Assembly (NCBI GenBank): GCA_037893225.1
Contig: JAZGUH010000054.1
Coordinates: forward strand, 558,001-622,000
Reading direction: 5' to 3'
Length of the DNA stretch: 64,000 bases
From: Hippasteria phrygiana
Taxonomy: Eukaryota; Echinodermata; Asteroidea; Valvatida; Goniasteridae
Shown here: in pieces, positions 24,486-37,201 of the stretch
Layout: each line of letters starts with the position of its first letter
Position numbering within the stretch: position 1 is the first letter of the stretch
Notes under the pieces: generated by a model
The model's database searches: none
What the model was told of the DNA's origin: nothing
Seen by the model: the letters and a program-made list of their open reading frames with translations, nothing else
Made by a program: the position numbers and the translations under genes

Positions 24486-25995
24486 ACAGCTTAGATCTGG
24501 CGCTACATGTTGCAATCATCGGCGGCTTCCCAGAGTTAAAACTTGTGGAGAAAATTCAAACCTCGCAATGTTTATTTTCTTTCCGGCCAACATCTGTGTA
24601 CATATTACCGTCTATTTATTGCTCCATGCATGTCAAATTCCCTGGGGTATGGACTTGCTTTATTCATTCATAATTGCATGAAATATCAACCAAATGCAGT
24701 ATTTTTGACATGTATGGATAGCTTAGATCTGGCGCTACATGTTGCAATCATCGGCGGCTTCCTAGAGTTAAAACTTGTGGAGAAAATTCAAACCTCGCAA
24801 TGTTTATTTTCTTTCCGGCCAACATCTGTGTACATGTTACCGTCTATTTATTGCTCCATGCATGTCAAATTCCCTGGGGTATGGACTTGCTTTACTCATT
24901 CATAATTGCATGAAATATCAACCAAATGCAGTAATTTTGACATGTATGTATAGCTTAGATCTGGCGCTACATGTTGCAATCATCGGCGGCTTCCCAGAGT
25001 TAAAACTTGTGGAGAAAATTCAAACCTCGCAATGTTTATTTTCTTTCCGGCCAACATCTGTGTACATATTACCGTCTATTTATTGCTCCATGCCTGTCAA
25101 ATTCCCTGGGGTATGGACTTGCTTTACTCATTCATAATTGCATGAAATATCAACCAAATGCAGTAATTTTGACATGTATGTATAGCTTAGATCTGGCGCT
25201 ACATGTTGCAATCATCGGCGGCTTCCCAGAGTTAAAACTTGTGGAGAAAATTCAAACCTCGCAATGTTTATTTTCTTTCCGGCCAACATCTGTGTACATA
25301 TTACCGTCTATTTATTGCTCCATGCATGTCAAATTCCCTGGGGTATGGACATGCTTTATTCATTCATAATTGCATGAAATATCAACCAAATGCAGTATTT
25401 TTGACATGTATGGATAGTTTAGATCTGGCGCTACATGTTGCAATCATCGGCGGCTTCCTAGAGTTAAAATTTGTGGAGAAAATTCAAACCTCGCAATGTT
25501 TATTTTCTTTCCGGCCAACATCTGTGTACAGATTACCGTCTATTTATTGCTCCATGCCTGTCAAATTCCCTGGGGTATGGACTTGCTTTACTCATTCATA
25601 ATTGCATGAAATATCAACCAAATGCAGTAATTTTGACATGTGTGTATAGCTTAGATCTGGCGCTACATGTTGCAATCATCGGCGGCTTCCCAGAGTTAAA
25701 ACTTGTGGAGAAAATTCAAACCTCGCAATGTTTATTTTTCTTTCCGGCCAACATCTGTGTACATGTTACCGTCTATTTATTGCTCCATGCATGTCAAATT
25801 CCCTGGGGTATGGACTTGCTGTATTCATTCATAATTGCATGAAATATCAACCAAATGCAGTATTTTTGACATGTATGGATAGCTTAGATCTGGCGCTACA
25901 TGTTGCAATCACCGGCGGCTGCCTAGAGTTAAAACTTGTGGAGAAAATTCAAACCTCGCAATGTTTATTTTCTTTCCGGCCAACATCTGTGTACA
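24375..25995 (+). repeat. Block V2: duplicate of 19733-21352
   Basis: Matches at offset 4,642, which includes the two +1 bases of unit R. After the extra T near 25733 the match continues at 4,643 to about 25995. It therefore brackets unit R: the same monomer string lies on both sides of the doubled 6-monomer unit. It overlaps the start of block P copy 2 at 25520. A private GCTGTATTC is at about 25820. Confidence 0.87.
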
Positions 25996-28573
25996 GATTA
26001 CCGTCTATTTATTGCTCCATGCCTGTCAAATTCCCTGGGGTATGGACTTGCTTTACTCATTCATAATTGCATGAAATATCAACCAAATGCAGTAATTTTG
26101 ACATGTGTGTATAGCTTAGATCTGGCGCTACATGTTGCAATCATCGGCGGCTTCCCAGAGTTAAAACTTGTGGAGAAAATTCAAACCTCGAATGTTTATT
26201 TTCTTTCCGGCCAACATCTGTGTACATGTTACCGTCTATTTATTGCTCCATGCATGTCAAATTCGCTGGGGTATGGACTTGCTTTACTCATTCATAATTG
26301 CATGAAATATCAACCAAATGCAGTATTTGTGACATGTATGGATAGCTTAGATCTGGCGCTACATGCTGCAATCACCGGCGGCTGCCTAGAGTTAAAACTT
26401 GTGGAGAAAATTCAAACCTCGCAATGTTTATTTTCTTTCCGGCCAACATCTGTGTACATATTACCGTCTATTTATTGCTCCATGCCTGTCAAATTCCCTG
26501 GGGTATGGACTTGCTTTACTCATTCATAATTGCATGAAATATCAACCAAATGCAGTAATTTTGACATTTATGTATAGCTTAGATCTGGCGCTACATGTTG
26601 CAATCATCGGCGGCTTCCCAGAGTTAAAACTTGTGGAGAAAATTAAAACCTCGCAATGTTTATTTTCTTTCCGGCCAACATCTGTGTATATATTACCGTC
26701 TATTTATTGCTCCATGCATGTCAAATTCCCTGGGGTATGGACATGCTTGATTCATTCATAATTGCATGAAATATCAACCAAATGCAGTATTTTTGACATG
26801 TATGGATAGTTTAGATCTGGCGCTACATGTTGCAATCATCGGCGGCTTCCTAGAGTTAAAACTTGTGGAGAAAATTCAAACCTCGCAATGTTTATTTTCT
26901 TTCCGGCCAACATCTGTATGCAGATTAGCGTCTATTTATTGCTCCATGCCTGTCAAATTCCCTGGGGTATGGACTTGCTTTACTCATTCATAATTGCATG
27001 AAATATCAACCAAATGCAGTAATTTTGACATGTGTGTATAGCTTAGATCTGGCGCTACATGTTGCAATCATCGGCGGCTTCCCAGAGTTAAAACTTGTGG
27101 AGAAAATTCAAACCTCGCAATGTTTATTTTCTTTCCGGCCAACATCTGTGTACATGTTACCGTCTATTTATTGCTCCATGCATGTCAAATTCCCTGGGGT
27201 ATGGACTTGCTTTATTCATTCATAATTGCATGAAATATCAACCAAATGCAGTATTTTTGACATGTATGGATAGCTTAGATCTGGCGCTACATGTTGCAAT
27301 CATCGGCGGCTTCCTAGAGTTAAAACTTGTGGAGAAAATTCAAACCTCGCAATGTTTATTTTCTTTCCGGCCAACATCTGTGTACATATTACCGTCTATT
27401 TATTGCTCCATGCCTGTCAAATTCCCTGGGGTATGGACTTGCTTTACTCATTCATAATTGCATGAAATATCAACCAAATGCAGTAATTTTGACATGTGTG
27501 TATAGCTTAGATCTGGCGCTACATGTTGCAATCATCGGCGGCTTCCCAGAGTTAAAACTTGTGGAGAAAATTCAAACCTCGCAATGTTTATTTTCTTTCC
27601 GGCCAACATCTGTGTACATATTACCGTCTATTTATTGCTCCATGCATGTCAAATTCCCTGGGGTATGGACTTGCTTTATTCATTCATAATTGCATGAAAT
27701 ATCAACCAAATGCAGTATTTTTGACATGTATGGATAGCCTAGATCTGGCGCTACATGTTGCAATCATCGGCGGCTTCCTAGAGTTAAAACTTGTGGAGAA
27801 AATTCAAACCTCGCAATGTTTATTTTCTTTCCGGCCAACATCTGTGTACATGTTACCGTCTATTTATTGCTCCATGCATGTCAAATTCCCTGGGGTATGG
27901 ACTTGCTTTACTCATTCATAATTGCATGAAATATCAACCAAATACAGTAATTTTGACATGTATGGATAGCTTAGATCTGGCGCTACATGTTGCAATCATC
28001 GGCGGCTGCCTAGAGTTAAAACTTGTGGAGAAAATTCAAACCTCGCAATGTTTATTTTCTTTCCGGCCAACATCTGTGTACATATTACCGTCTATTTATT
28101 GCTCCATGCCTGTCAAATTCCCTGGGGTATGGACTTGCTTTACTCATTCATAATTGCATGAAATATCAACCAAATGCAGTAATTTTGGCATGTATGGATA
28201 GCTTAGATCTGGCGCTACATGTTGCAATCATCGGCGGCTTCCCAGAATTAAAACTTGTGGAGAAAATTCAAACCTCGCAATGTTTATTTTCTTTCCGGCC
28301 AACATCTGTGTACATATTACCGTCTATTTATTGCTCCATGCATGTCAAATTCCCTGGGGTATGGACATGCTTTATTCATTCATAATTGCATGAAATATCA
28401 ACCAAATGCAGTATTTTTGACATGTATGGATAGTTTAGATCTGGCGCTACATGTTGCAATCATCGGCGGCTTCCTAGAGTTAAAACTTGTGGAGAAAATT
28501 CAAACCTCGCAATGTTTATTTTCTTTCCGGCCAACATCTGTGTGCAGATTACCGTCTATTTATTGCTCCATGC
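25520..28573 (+). repeat. Block P copy 2, duplicate of the window's left end
   Basis: Matches 1-3054 base for base apart from about ten substitutions, and shares both private indels (+T near 25733, -C near 26187). Changes found only here include GACATTTATG near 26566, AATTAAAACC near 26641, CTGTATGCAG near 26916 and GATAGCCTAG near 27735. The offset of 25,519 is 110 monomers minus one base. This is the longest-range duplication visible in the window. Confidence 0.93.
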
Positions 28574-28989
28574 CTGTCAAATTCCCTGGGGTATGGACTT
28601 GCTTTACTCATTCATAATTGCATGAAATATCAACCAAATGCAGTAATTTTGACATGTGTGTATAGCTTAGATCTGGCGCTACATGTTGCAATCATAGGCG
28701 GCTTCCCAGAGTTAAAACTTGTGGAGAAAATTCAAACCTCGCAATGTTTATTTTCTTTCCGGCCAACATCTGTGTACATGTTACCGTCTATTTATTGCTC
28801 CATGCATGTCAAATTCCCTGGGGTATGGACTTGCTTTACTCATTCATAATTGCATGAAATATCAACCAAATTCAGTAATTTTGACATGTATGGATAGCTT
28901 AGATCTGGCGCTACATGTTGCAATTATCGGCGGCTTCTTAGAGTTAACACTTGTGGAGAAAATTCAAACCTCGCAATGTTTATTTTCTT
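27791..28989 (+). repeat. Unit S copy 1 (6-monomer period, 1,392 bp)
   Basis: Matches 29183-30381 at offset 1,392. Shared markers are the GGCGGCTGCC monomer, TTTTGGCATGTATGG (28186), CCCAGAATTAAAAC (28244), GGACATGC followed by TTTATTC, and ATCATAGGCGG (28694). It starts inside block P copy 2 and ends where a TTCCCGGCCACC monomer replaces the standard TTTCCGGCCAAC at 28990. Confidence 0.88.
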
Positions 28990-29182
28990 CCCGGCCACCA
29001 TCCGTGTGCAGATTACCTTTTATTTATTGCTCCATGCCTGTCAAATTCCCTGGGGTATGGACTTGCTTTACTCATTCATAATTGCATGAAATATCAACCA
29101 AATACAGTCATTTTGACATGTATGGATAGCTTAGATCTGGCGCTACATGTTGCAATCATCGGCGGCTTCCTAGAGTTAAAAT

Positions 29183-30381
29183 TTGTGGAGAAAATTCAAA
29201 CCTCGCAATGTTTATTTTCTTTCCGGCCAACATCTGTGTACATGTTACCGTCTATTTATTGCTCCATGCATGTCAAATTCCCTGGGGTATGGACTTGCTT
29301 TACTCATTCATAATTGCATGAAATATCAACCAAATACAGTAATTTTGACATGTATGGATAGCTTAGATCTGGCGCTACATGTTGCAATCATCGGCGGCTG
29401 CCTAGAGTTAAAACTTGTGGAGAAAATTCAAACCTCGCAATGTTTATTTTCTTTCCGGCCAACATCTGTGTACATATTACCGTCTATTTATTGCTCCATG
29501 CCTGTCAAATTCCCTGGGGTATGGACTTGCTTTACTCATTCATAATTGCATGAAATATCAACCAAATGCAGTAATTTTGGCATGTATGGATAGCTTAGAT
29601 CTGGCGCTACATGTTGCAATCATCGGCGGCTTCCCAGAATTAAAACTTGTGGAGAAAATTCAAACCTCGCAATGTTTATTTTCTTTCCGGCCAACATCTG
29701 TGTACATATTACCGTCTATTTATTGCTCCATGCATGTCAAATTCCCTGGGGTATGGACATGCTTTATTCATTCATAATTGCATGAAATATCAACCAAATG
29801 CAGTATTTTTGACATGTATGGATAGTTTAGATCTGGCGCTACATGTTGCAATCATCGGCGGCTTCCTAGAGTTAAAACTTGTGGAGAAAATTCAAACCTC
29901 GCAATGTTTATTTTCTTTCCGGCCAACATCTGTGTGCAGATTACCGTCTATTTATTGCTCCATGCCTGTCAAATTCCCTGGGGTATGGACTTGCTTTACT
30001 CATTCATAATTGCATGAAATATCAACCAAATGCAGTAATTTTGACATGTGTGTATAGCTTAGATCTGGCGCTACATGTTGCAATCATAGGCGGCTTCCCA
30101 GAGTTAAAACTTGTGGAGAAAATTCAAACCTCGCAATGTTTATTTTCTTTCCGGCCAACATCTGTGTACATGTTACCGTCTATTTATTGCTCCATGCATG
30201 TCAAATTCCCTGGGGTATGGACTTGCTTTACTCATTCATAATTGCATGAAATATCAACCAAATTCAGTAATTTTGACATGTATGGATAGCTTAGATCTGG
30301 CGCTACATGTTGCAATTATCGGCGGCTTCTTAGAGTTAACACTTGTGGAGAAAATTCAAACCTCGCAATGTTTATTTTCTT
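29183..30381 (+). repeat. Unit S copy 2
   Basis: Second copy of unit S, with TTTTGGCATGTATGG at 29578 and ATCATAGGCGG at 30086. Between the copies (28990-29182) lies about one divergent-subfamily monomer followed by CAGTCATTTTGAC. After 30381 the array switches to the GTGTGCAGATT plus GCTCATGCATG form. Confidence 0.88.
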
Positions 30382-31634
30382 TCCGGCCAACATCTGTGTG
30401 CAGATTACCGTCTATTTATTGCTCATGCATGTCAAATTCCCTGGGGTATGGACTTGCTTTATTCATTCATAATTGCATGAAATATCAACCAAATGCAGTA
30501 TTTGTGACATGTATGGATAGCTTAGATCTGGCGCTACATGTTGCAATCATCGGCGGCTTCCTAGAGTTAAAACTTGTGGAGAAAATTCAAACCTCGCAAT
30601 GTTTATTTTCTTTCCGGCCAACATCTGTGTACATATTACCGTCTATTTATTGCTCCATGCATGTCAAATTCCCTGGGGTATGGACTTGCTTTACTCATTC
30701 ATAATTGCATGAAATATCAACCAAATACAGTAATTTTGACATGTATGGATAGCTTAGATCTGGCGCTACATGTTGCAATCATCGGCGGCTTCCCAGAGTT
30801 AAAACTTGTGGAGAAAATTCAAACCTCGCAATGTTTATTTTCTTTCCGGCCAACATCTGTGTACATGTTACCGTCTATTTATTGCTCCATGCATGTCAAA
30901 TTCCCTGGGGTATGGACTTGCTTTACTCATTCATAATTGCATGAAATATCAACCAAATGCAGTAATTTTGACATGTGTGTATAGCTTAGATCTGGCGCTA
31001 CATGTTGCAATCATCGGCGGCTTCCCAGAGTTAAAACTTGTGGAGAAAATTCAAACCTCGCAATGTTTATTTTCTTTCCGGCCAACATCTGTGTACATAT
31101 TACCGTCTATTTATTGCTCCATGCCTGTCAAATTCCCTGGGGTATGGACTTGCTTTACTCATTCATAATTGCATGAAATATCAACCAAATGCAGTAATTT
31201 TGGCATGTATGGATAGCTTAGATCTGGCGCTACATGTTGCAATCATCGGCGGCTTCCCAGAATTAAAACTTGTGGAGAAAATTCAAACCTCGCAATGTTT
31301 ATTTTCTTTCCGGCCAACATCTGTGTGCAGATTACCGTCTATTTATTGCTCATGCATGTCAAATTCCCTGGGGTATGGACTTGCTTTACTCATTCATAAT
31401 TGCATGAAATATCAACCAAATTCAGTAATTTTGACATGTATGGATAGCTTAGATCTGGCGCTACATGTTGCAATTATCGGCGGCTTCTTAGAGTTAACAC
31501 TTGTGGAGAAAATTCAAACCTCGCAATGTTTATTTTCTTTCCGGCCAACATCTGTGTGCAGATTACCGTCTATTTATTGCTCATGCATGTCAAATTCCCT
31601 GGGGTATGGACTTGCTTTATTCATTCATAATTGC
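30382..31634 (+). repeat. Cluster of three 231-bp monomers
   Basis: Three of the six GCTCATGCATG one-base deletions sit within 1.2 kb here, near 30424, 31351 and 31582. Each follows GTGTGCAGATTACCG. Monomers on both sides repeat at offset 1,158 (five monomers minus two bases: 30574 pairs with 31732). The pattern fits a short recent amplification of a deletion-bearing segment originally like that at 8152. The combination of lost bases shifts the stop-free frames and yields the longest open stretch of the window (31038-31862), which I regard as accidental. Confidence 0.85.
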
Positions 31635-33440
31635 ATGAAATATCAACCAAATGCAGTATTTGTGACATGTACGGATAGCTTAGATCTGGCGCTACATGTT
31701 GCAATCATCGGCGGCTTCCTAGAGTTAAAACTTGTGGAGAAAATTCAAACCTCGCAATGTTTATTTTCTTTCCGGCCAACATCTGTGTACATATTACCGT
31801 CTATTTATTGCTCCATGCATGTCAAATTCCCTGGGGTATGGACTTGCTTTACTCATTCATAATTGCATGAAATATCAACCAAATACAGTAATTTTGACAT
31901 GTATGGATAGCTTAGATCTGGCGCTACATGTTGCAATCATCGGCGGCTTCCCAGAGTTAAAACTTGTGGAGAAAATTCAAACCTCGCAATGTTTATTTTC
32001 TTTCCGGCCAACATCTGTGTACATGTTACCGTCTATTTATTGCTCCATGCATGTCAAATTCCCTGGGGTATGGACTTGCTTTACTCATTCATAATTGCAT
32101 GAAATATCAACCAAATGCAGTAATTTTGACATGTGTGTATAGCTTAGATCTGGCGCTACATGTTGCAATCATCGGCGGCTTCCCAGAGTTAAAACTTGTG
32201 GAGAAAATTCAAACCTCGCAATGTTTATTTTCTTTCCGGCCAACATCTGTGTACATATTACCGTCTATTTATTGCTCCATGCATGTCAAATTCCCTGGGG
32301 TATGGACTTGCTTTATTCATTCATAATTGCATGAAATATCAACCAAATGCAGTATTTTTGACATGTATGGATAGCTTAGATCTGGCGCTACATGTTGCAA
32401 TCATCGGCGGCTTCCTAGAGTTAAAACTTGTGGAGAAAATTCAAACCTCGCAATGTTTATTTTCTTTCCGGCCAACATCTGTGTACATGTTACCGTCTAT
32501 TTATTGCTCCATGCATGTCAAATTCCCTGGGGTATGGACTTGCTTTACTCATTCATAATTGCATGAAATATCAACCAAATGCAGTAATTTTGACATGTGT
32601 GTATAGCTTAGATCTGGCGCTACATGTTGCAATCATCGGCGGCTTCCCAGAGTTAAAACTTGTGGAGAAAATTCAAACCTCGCAATGTTTATTTTCTTTC
32701 CGGCCAACATCTGTGTACATATTACCGTCTATTTATTGCTCCATGCATGTCAAATTCCCTGGGGTATGGACTTGCTTTATTCATTCATAATTGCATGAAA
32801 TATCAACCAAATGCAGTATTTTTGACATGTATGGATAGCTTAGATCTGGCGCTACATGTTGCAATCATCGGCGGCTTCCTAGAGTTAAAACTTGTGGAGA
32901 AAATTCAAACCTCGCAATGTTTATTTTCTTTCCGGCCAACATCTGTGTACATGTTACCGTCTATTTATTGCTCCATGCATGTCAAATTCCCTGGGGTATG
33001 GACTTGCTTTACTCATTCATAATTGCATGAAATATCAACCAAATACAGTAATTTTGACATGTATGGATAGCTTAGATCTGGCGCTACATGTTGCAATCAT
33101 CGGCGGCTGCCTAGATTTAAAACTTGTGGAGAAAATTCAAACCTCGCAATGTTTATTTTCTTTCCGGCCAACATCTGTGTACATATTACCGTCTATTTAT
33201 TGCTCCATGCCTGTCAAATTCCCTGGGGTATGGACTTGCTTTACTCATTCATAATTGCATGAAATATCAACCAAATGCAGTAATTTTGACATGTATGGAT
33301 AGCTTAGATCTGGCGCTACATGTTGCAATCATCGGCGGCTTCCCAGAATTAAAACTTGTGGAGAAAATTCAAACCTCGCAATGTTTATTTTCTTTCCGGC
33401 CAACATCTGTGTACATATTACCGTCTATTTATTGCTCCAT
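31500..33440 (+). repeat. Block X: copy of part of block Q (8070-10010)
   Basis: Matches 8070-10010 at offset 23,430 and, through it, about 15725-17665. Private changes are GTACGGATAGC near 31670 and CTAGATTTAAAAC near 33111. It ends at about 33440, where this copy has CATGCCTG and block Q has CATGCATG. This is the last piece with left-domain monomer order; the right-domain order begins in the monomer at 33490. Confidence 0.87.
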
Positions 33441-34720
33441 GCCTGTCAAATTCCCTGGGGTATGGACTTGCTTTACTCATTCATAATTGCATGAAATATC
33501 AACCAAATGCAGTAATTTTGACATGTGTGTATAGCTTAGATCTGGCGCTACATGTTGCAATTATCGGCGGCTTCTTAGATTTAACACTTGTGGAGAAAAT
33601 TCAAACCTCGCAATCTTTATTTTCTTCCCGGCCACCATCCGTGTGCAGATTACCTTTTATTTATTGCTCCATGCCTGTCAAATTCCCTGGGGTATGGACT
33701 TGCTTTACTCATTCATAATTGCATGAAATATCAACCAAATACAGTCATTTTGACATGTATGGATAGCTTAGATCTGGCGCTACATGTTGCAATCATCGGC
33801 GGCTTCCTATAGTTACAATTTGTGGAGAAAATTCAAACCTCGCAATGTTTATTTTCTTTCCGGCCAACATCTGTGTACATGTTACCGTCTATTTATTGCT
33901 CCATGCATGTCAAATTCCCTGGGGTATGGACTTGCTTTACTCATTCATAATTGCATGAAATATCAACCAAATTCAGTAATTTTGACATGTATGGATAGCT
34001 TAGATCTGGCGCTACATGTTGCAATTATCGCCGGCTTCTTAGAGTTAACACTTGTGGAGAAAATTCAAACCTCGCAATGTTTATTTTCTTTCCGGCCAAC
34101 ATCTGTGTACATATTACCGTATATTTATTGCTCCATGCATGTCAAATTCCCTGGGGTATGGACTTGCTTTACTCAATCATAATTGCATGAAATATCAACT
34201 AAATACAGTAATTTTGACATGTATGGATATCTTAGATCTGGCGCTACATGTTGCAATCATCGGCGGCTTCCTAGAGTTAAAATTTGTGGAGAAAATTCAA
34301 ACCTCGCAATGTTTATTTTCTTTCCGGCCAACATCTGTGTACATGTTACCGTCTATTTATTGCTCCATGCATGTCAAATTCCCTGGGGTATGGACTTGCT
34401 TTACTCATTCATAATTGCATGAAATATCAACCAAATGCAGTAATTTTGACATGTATGTATAGCTTAGATCTGGCGCTACATATTGCAATCATCGGCGGCT
34501 TCTTAGAGTTAAAACTTGTGGAGAAAATTCAAACCTCGCAATGTTTATTTTCTTTCCGGCCAACATCTGTGTGCAGATTACCGTCTATTTATTGCTCCAT
34601 GCATGTCAAATTCCCTGGGGTATGGACTTGCTTTACTCATTCATAATTGCATGAAATATCAACCAAATGCAGTATTTGTGACATGTATGGATAGCTTAGA
34701 TCTGGCGCTACATGTTGCAA
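32516..34720 (+). repeat. Block W copy 1, duplicated at 37852-40056
   Basis: About 2.2 kb matching 37852-40056 at offset 5,336 (23 monomers). It joins left-domain monomers (32.5-33.4 kb) to the first right-domain cassette (33.5-34.7 kb), so the domain junction itself was duplicated. CGCAATCTTTATT near 33610 is private to this copy. The match ends at 34721, where this copy has GCAATCATC and the other GCAACCATC. Confidence 0.88.
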
Positions 34721-35345
34721 TCATCGGCGGCTTCCTAGAGTTAAAACTTGTGGAGAAAATTCAAACCTCGCAATGTTTATTTTCTTTCCGGCCAACATCT
34801 GTGTACATATTACCGTCTATTTATTGCTCCATGCATGTCAAATTCCCTGGGGTATGGACTTGCTTTACTCATTCATAATTGCATGAAATATCAACCAAAT
34901 ACAGTAATTTTGACATGTATGGATAGCTTAGATCTGGCGCTACATGTTGCAATCATCGGCGGCTTCCCAGAGTTAAAACTTGTGGAGAAAATTCAAACCT
35001 CGCAATGTTTATTTTCTTTCCGGCCAACATCTGTGTACATATTACCGTCTATTTATTGCTCCATGCATGTTAAATTCCCTGGGGTATGGACTTGCTTTAT
35101 TCATTCATAATTGCATGAAATATCAACCAAATGCAGTATTTTTGACATGTATGGATAGCTTAGATCTGGCGCTACATGTTGCAACCATCGGCGGCTTCTT
35201 AGAGTTAAAACTTGTGGAGAAAATTCAAACCTCGCAATGTTTATTTTCTTTCCGGCCAACATCTGTGTACATGTTACCGTCTATTTATTGCTCCATGCAT
35301 GTCAAATTCCCTGGGGTATGGACTTGCTTTACTCATTCATAATTG

Positions 35346-37201
35346 CATGAAATATCAACCAAATGCAGTAATTTTGACATGTATGTATAGCTTAGATCTG
35401 GCGCTACATGTTGCAATCATCGGCGGCTTCTTAGAGTTAAAACTTGTGGAGAAAATTCAAACCTCGCAATGATTATTTTCTTTCCGGCCAACATCTGTGT
35501 TCAGATTACCGTCTATTTATTGCTCCATGCATGTCAAATTCCCTGGGGTATGGACTTGCTTTACTCATTCATAATTGCATGAAATATCAACCAAATTCAG
35601 TAATTTTGACATGTATGGACAGCTTAGATCTGGCGCTACATGTTGCAATTATCGGCGGCTTCTTAGAGTTAAAACTTGTGGAGAAAATTCAAACCTCGCA
35701 ATGTTTATTTTCTTTCCGGCCAACATCTGTGTACATATTACCTTCTATTTATTGCTCCATGCCTGTCAAATTCCCTGGGGTATGGACTTGCTTTACTTAT
35801 TCATAATTGCATGAAATACCAACCAAATGCAGTATTTTTGACATGTATGGATAGTTTAGATCTGGCGCTACATGTTGCAATCATCGGCGGCTTCCTAGAG
35901 TTAAAACTTGTGGAGAAAATTCAAACCTCGCAATGTTTATTTTCTTTCCGGCCAACATCTGTGTGCAGATTACCGTCTATTTATCGCTCCATGCCTGTCA
36001 AATTCCCTGGGGTATGGACTTGCTTTACTCATTCATAATTGCATGAAATATCAACCAAATGCAGTAATTTTGACATGTGTGTATAGCTTAGATCTGGCGC
36101 TACATGTTGCAATTATCGGCGGCTTCTTAGATTTAACACTTGTGGAGAAAATTCAAACCCCGCAATGTTTATTTTCTTCCCGGCCACCATCCGTGTGCAG
36201 ATTACCTTTTATTTATTGCTCCATGCCTGTCAAATTCCCTGGGGTATGGACTTGCTTTACTCATTCATAATTGCATGAAATATCAACCAAATACAGTCAT
36301 TTTGACATGTATGGATAGCTTAGATCTGGCGCTACATGTTGCAATCATCGGCGGCTTCCTATAGTTACAATTTGTGGAGAAAATTCAAACCTCGCAATGT
36401 TTATTTTCTTTCCGGCCAACATCTGTGTACATGTTACCGTCTATTTATTGCTCCATGCATGTCAAATTCCCTGGGGTATGGACTTGCTTTACTCATTCAT
36501 AATTGCATGAAATATCAACCAAATTCAGTAATTTTGACATGTATGGATAGCTTAGATCTGGCGCTACATGTTGCAATTATCGCCGGCTTCTTAGAGTTAA
36601 CACTTGTGGAGAAAATTCAAACCTCGCAATGTTTATTTTCTTTCCGGCCAACATCTGTGTACATATTACCGTATATTTATTGCTCCATGCATGTCAAATT
36701 CCCTGGGGTATGGACTTGCTTTACTCAATCATAATTGCATGAAATATCAACTAAATACAGTAATTTTGACATGTATGGATATCTTAGATCTGGCGCTACA
36801 TGTTGCAATCATCGGCGGCTTCCTAGAGTTAAAATTTGTGGAGAAAATTCAAACCTCGCAATGTTTATTTTCTTTCCGGCCAACATCTGTGTACATGTTA
36901 CCGTCTATTTATTGCTCCATGCATGTCAAATTCCCTGGGGTATGGACTTGCTTTACTCATTCATAATTGCATGAAATATCAACCAAATGCAGTAATTTTG
37001 ACATGTATGTATAGCTTAGATCTGGCGCTACATATTGCAATCATCGGCGGCTTCTTAGAGTTAAAACTTGTGGAGAAAATTCAAACCTCGCAATGTTTAT
37101 TTTCTTTCCGGCCAACATCTGTGTACATGTTACCGTCTATTTATTGCTCCATGCATGTCAAATTCCCTGGGGTATGGACTTGCTTTACTCATTCATAATT
37201 G
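35346..37201 (+). repeat. Basic 8-monomer HOR of the right domain, 1,856 bp (copy a)
   Basis: Order of monomers: (1) GCAATGATTATT with GTGTTCAGATT; (2) CAAATTCAG, GGACAGC, ATTACCTTCT and TTACTTATTC; (3) GAAATACCAACC, GATAGTTTAG and TTTATCGCTCC; (4) GTGTGTATAG, AGATTTAACAC, AAACCCCGC and TTCCCGGCCACCATCCG; (5) CAGTCATTTT with CCTATAGTTACAATT; (6) ATTATCGCC, ATTACCGTATA and ACTCAATCAT; (7) CAACTAAATAC with the EcoRV site GGATATC and TTAAAATTTG; (8) GTATGTATAG with CTACATATTG. Monomer type 1 then recurs at 37202. Each marker appears once per unit. Confidence 0.92.

Noticed and set aside
31038..31862. 274-codon open stretch as a real protein
   Set aside because: It is produced by two one-base deletions (near 31351 and 31582) that shift the frame past the usual stops. 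The 197-codon stretches at 417-1010, 7839-8432, 15494-16087, 25936-26529 and 30111-30704 have the same cause.
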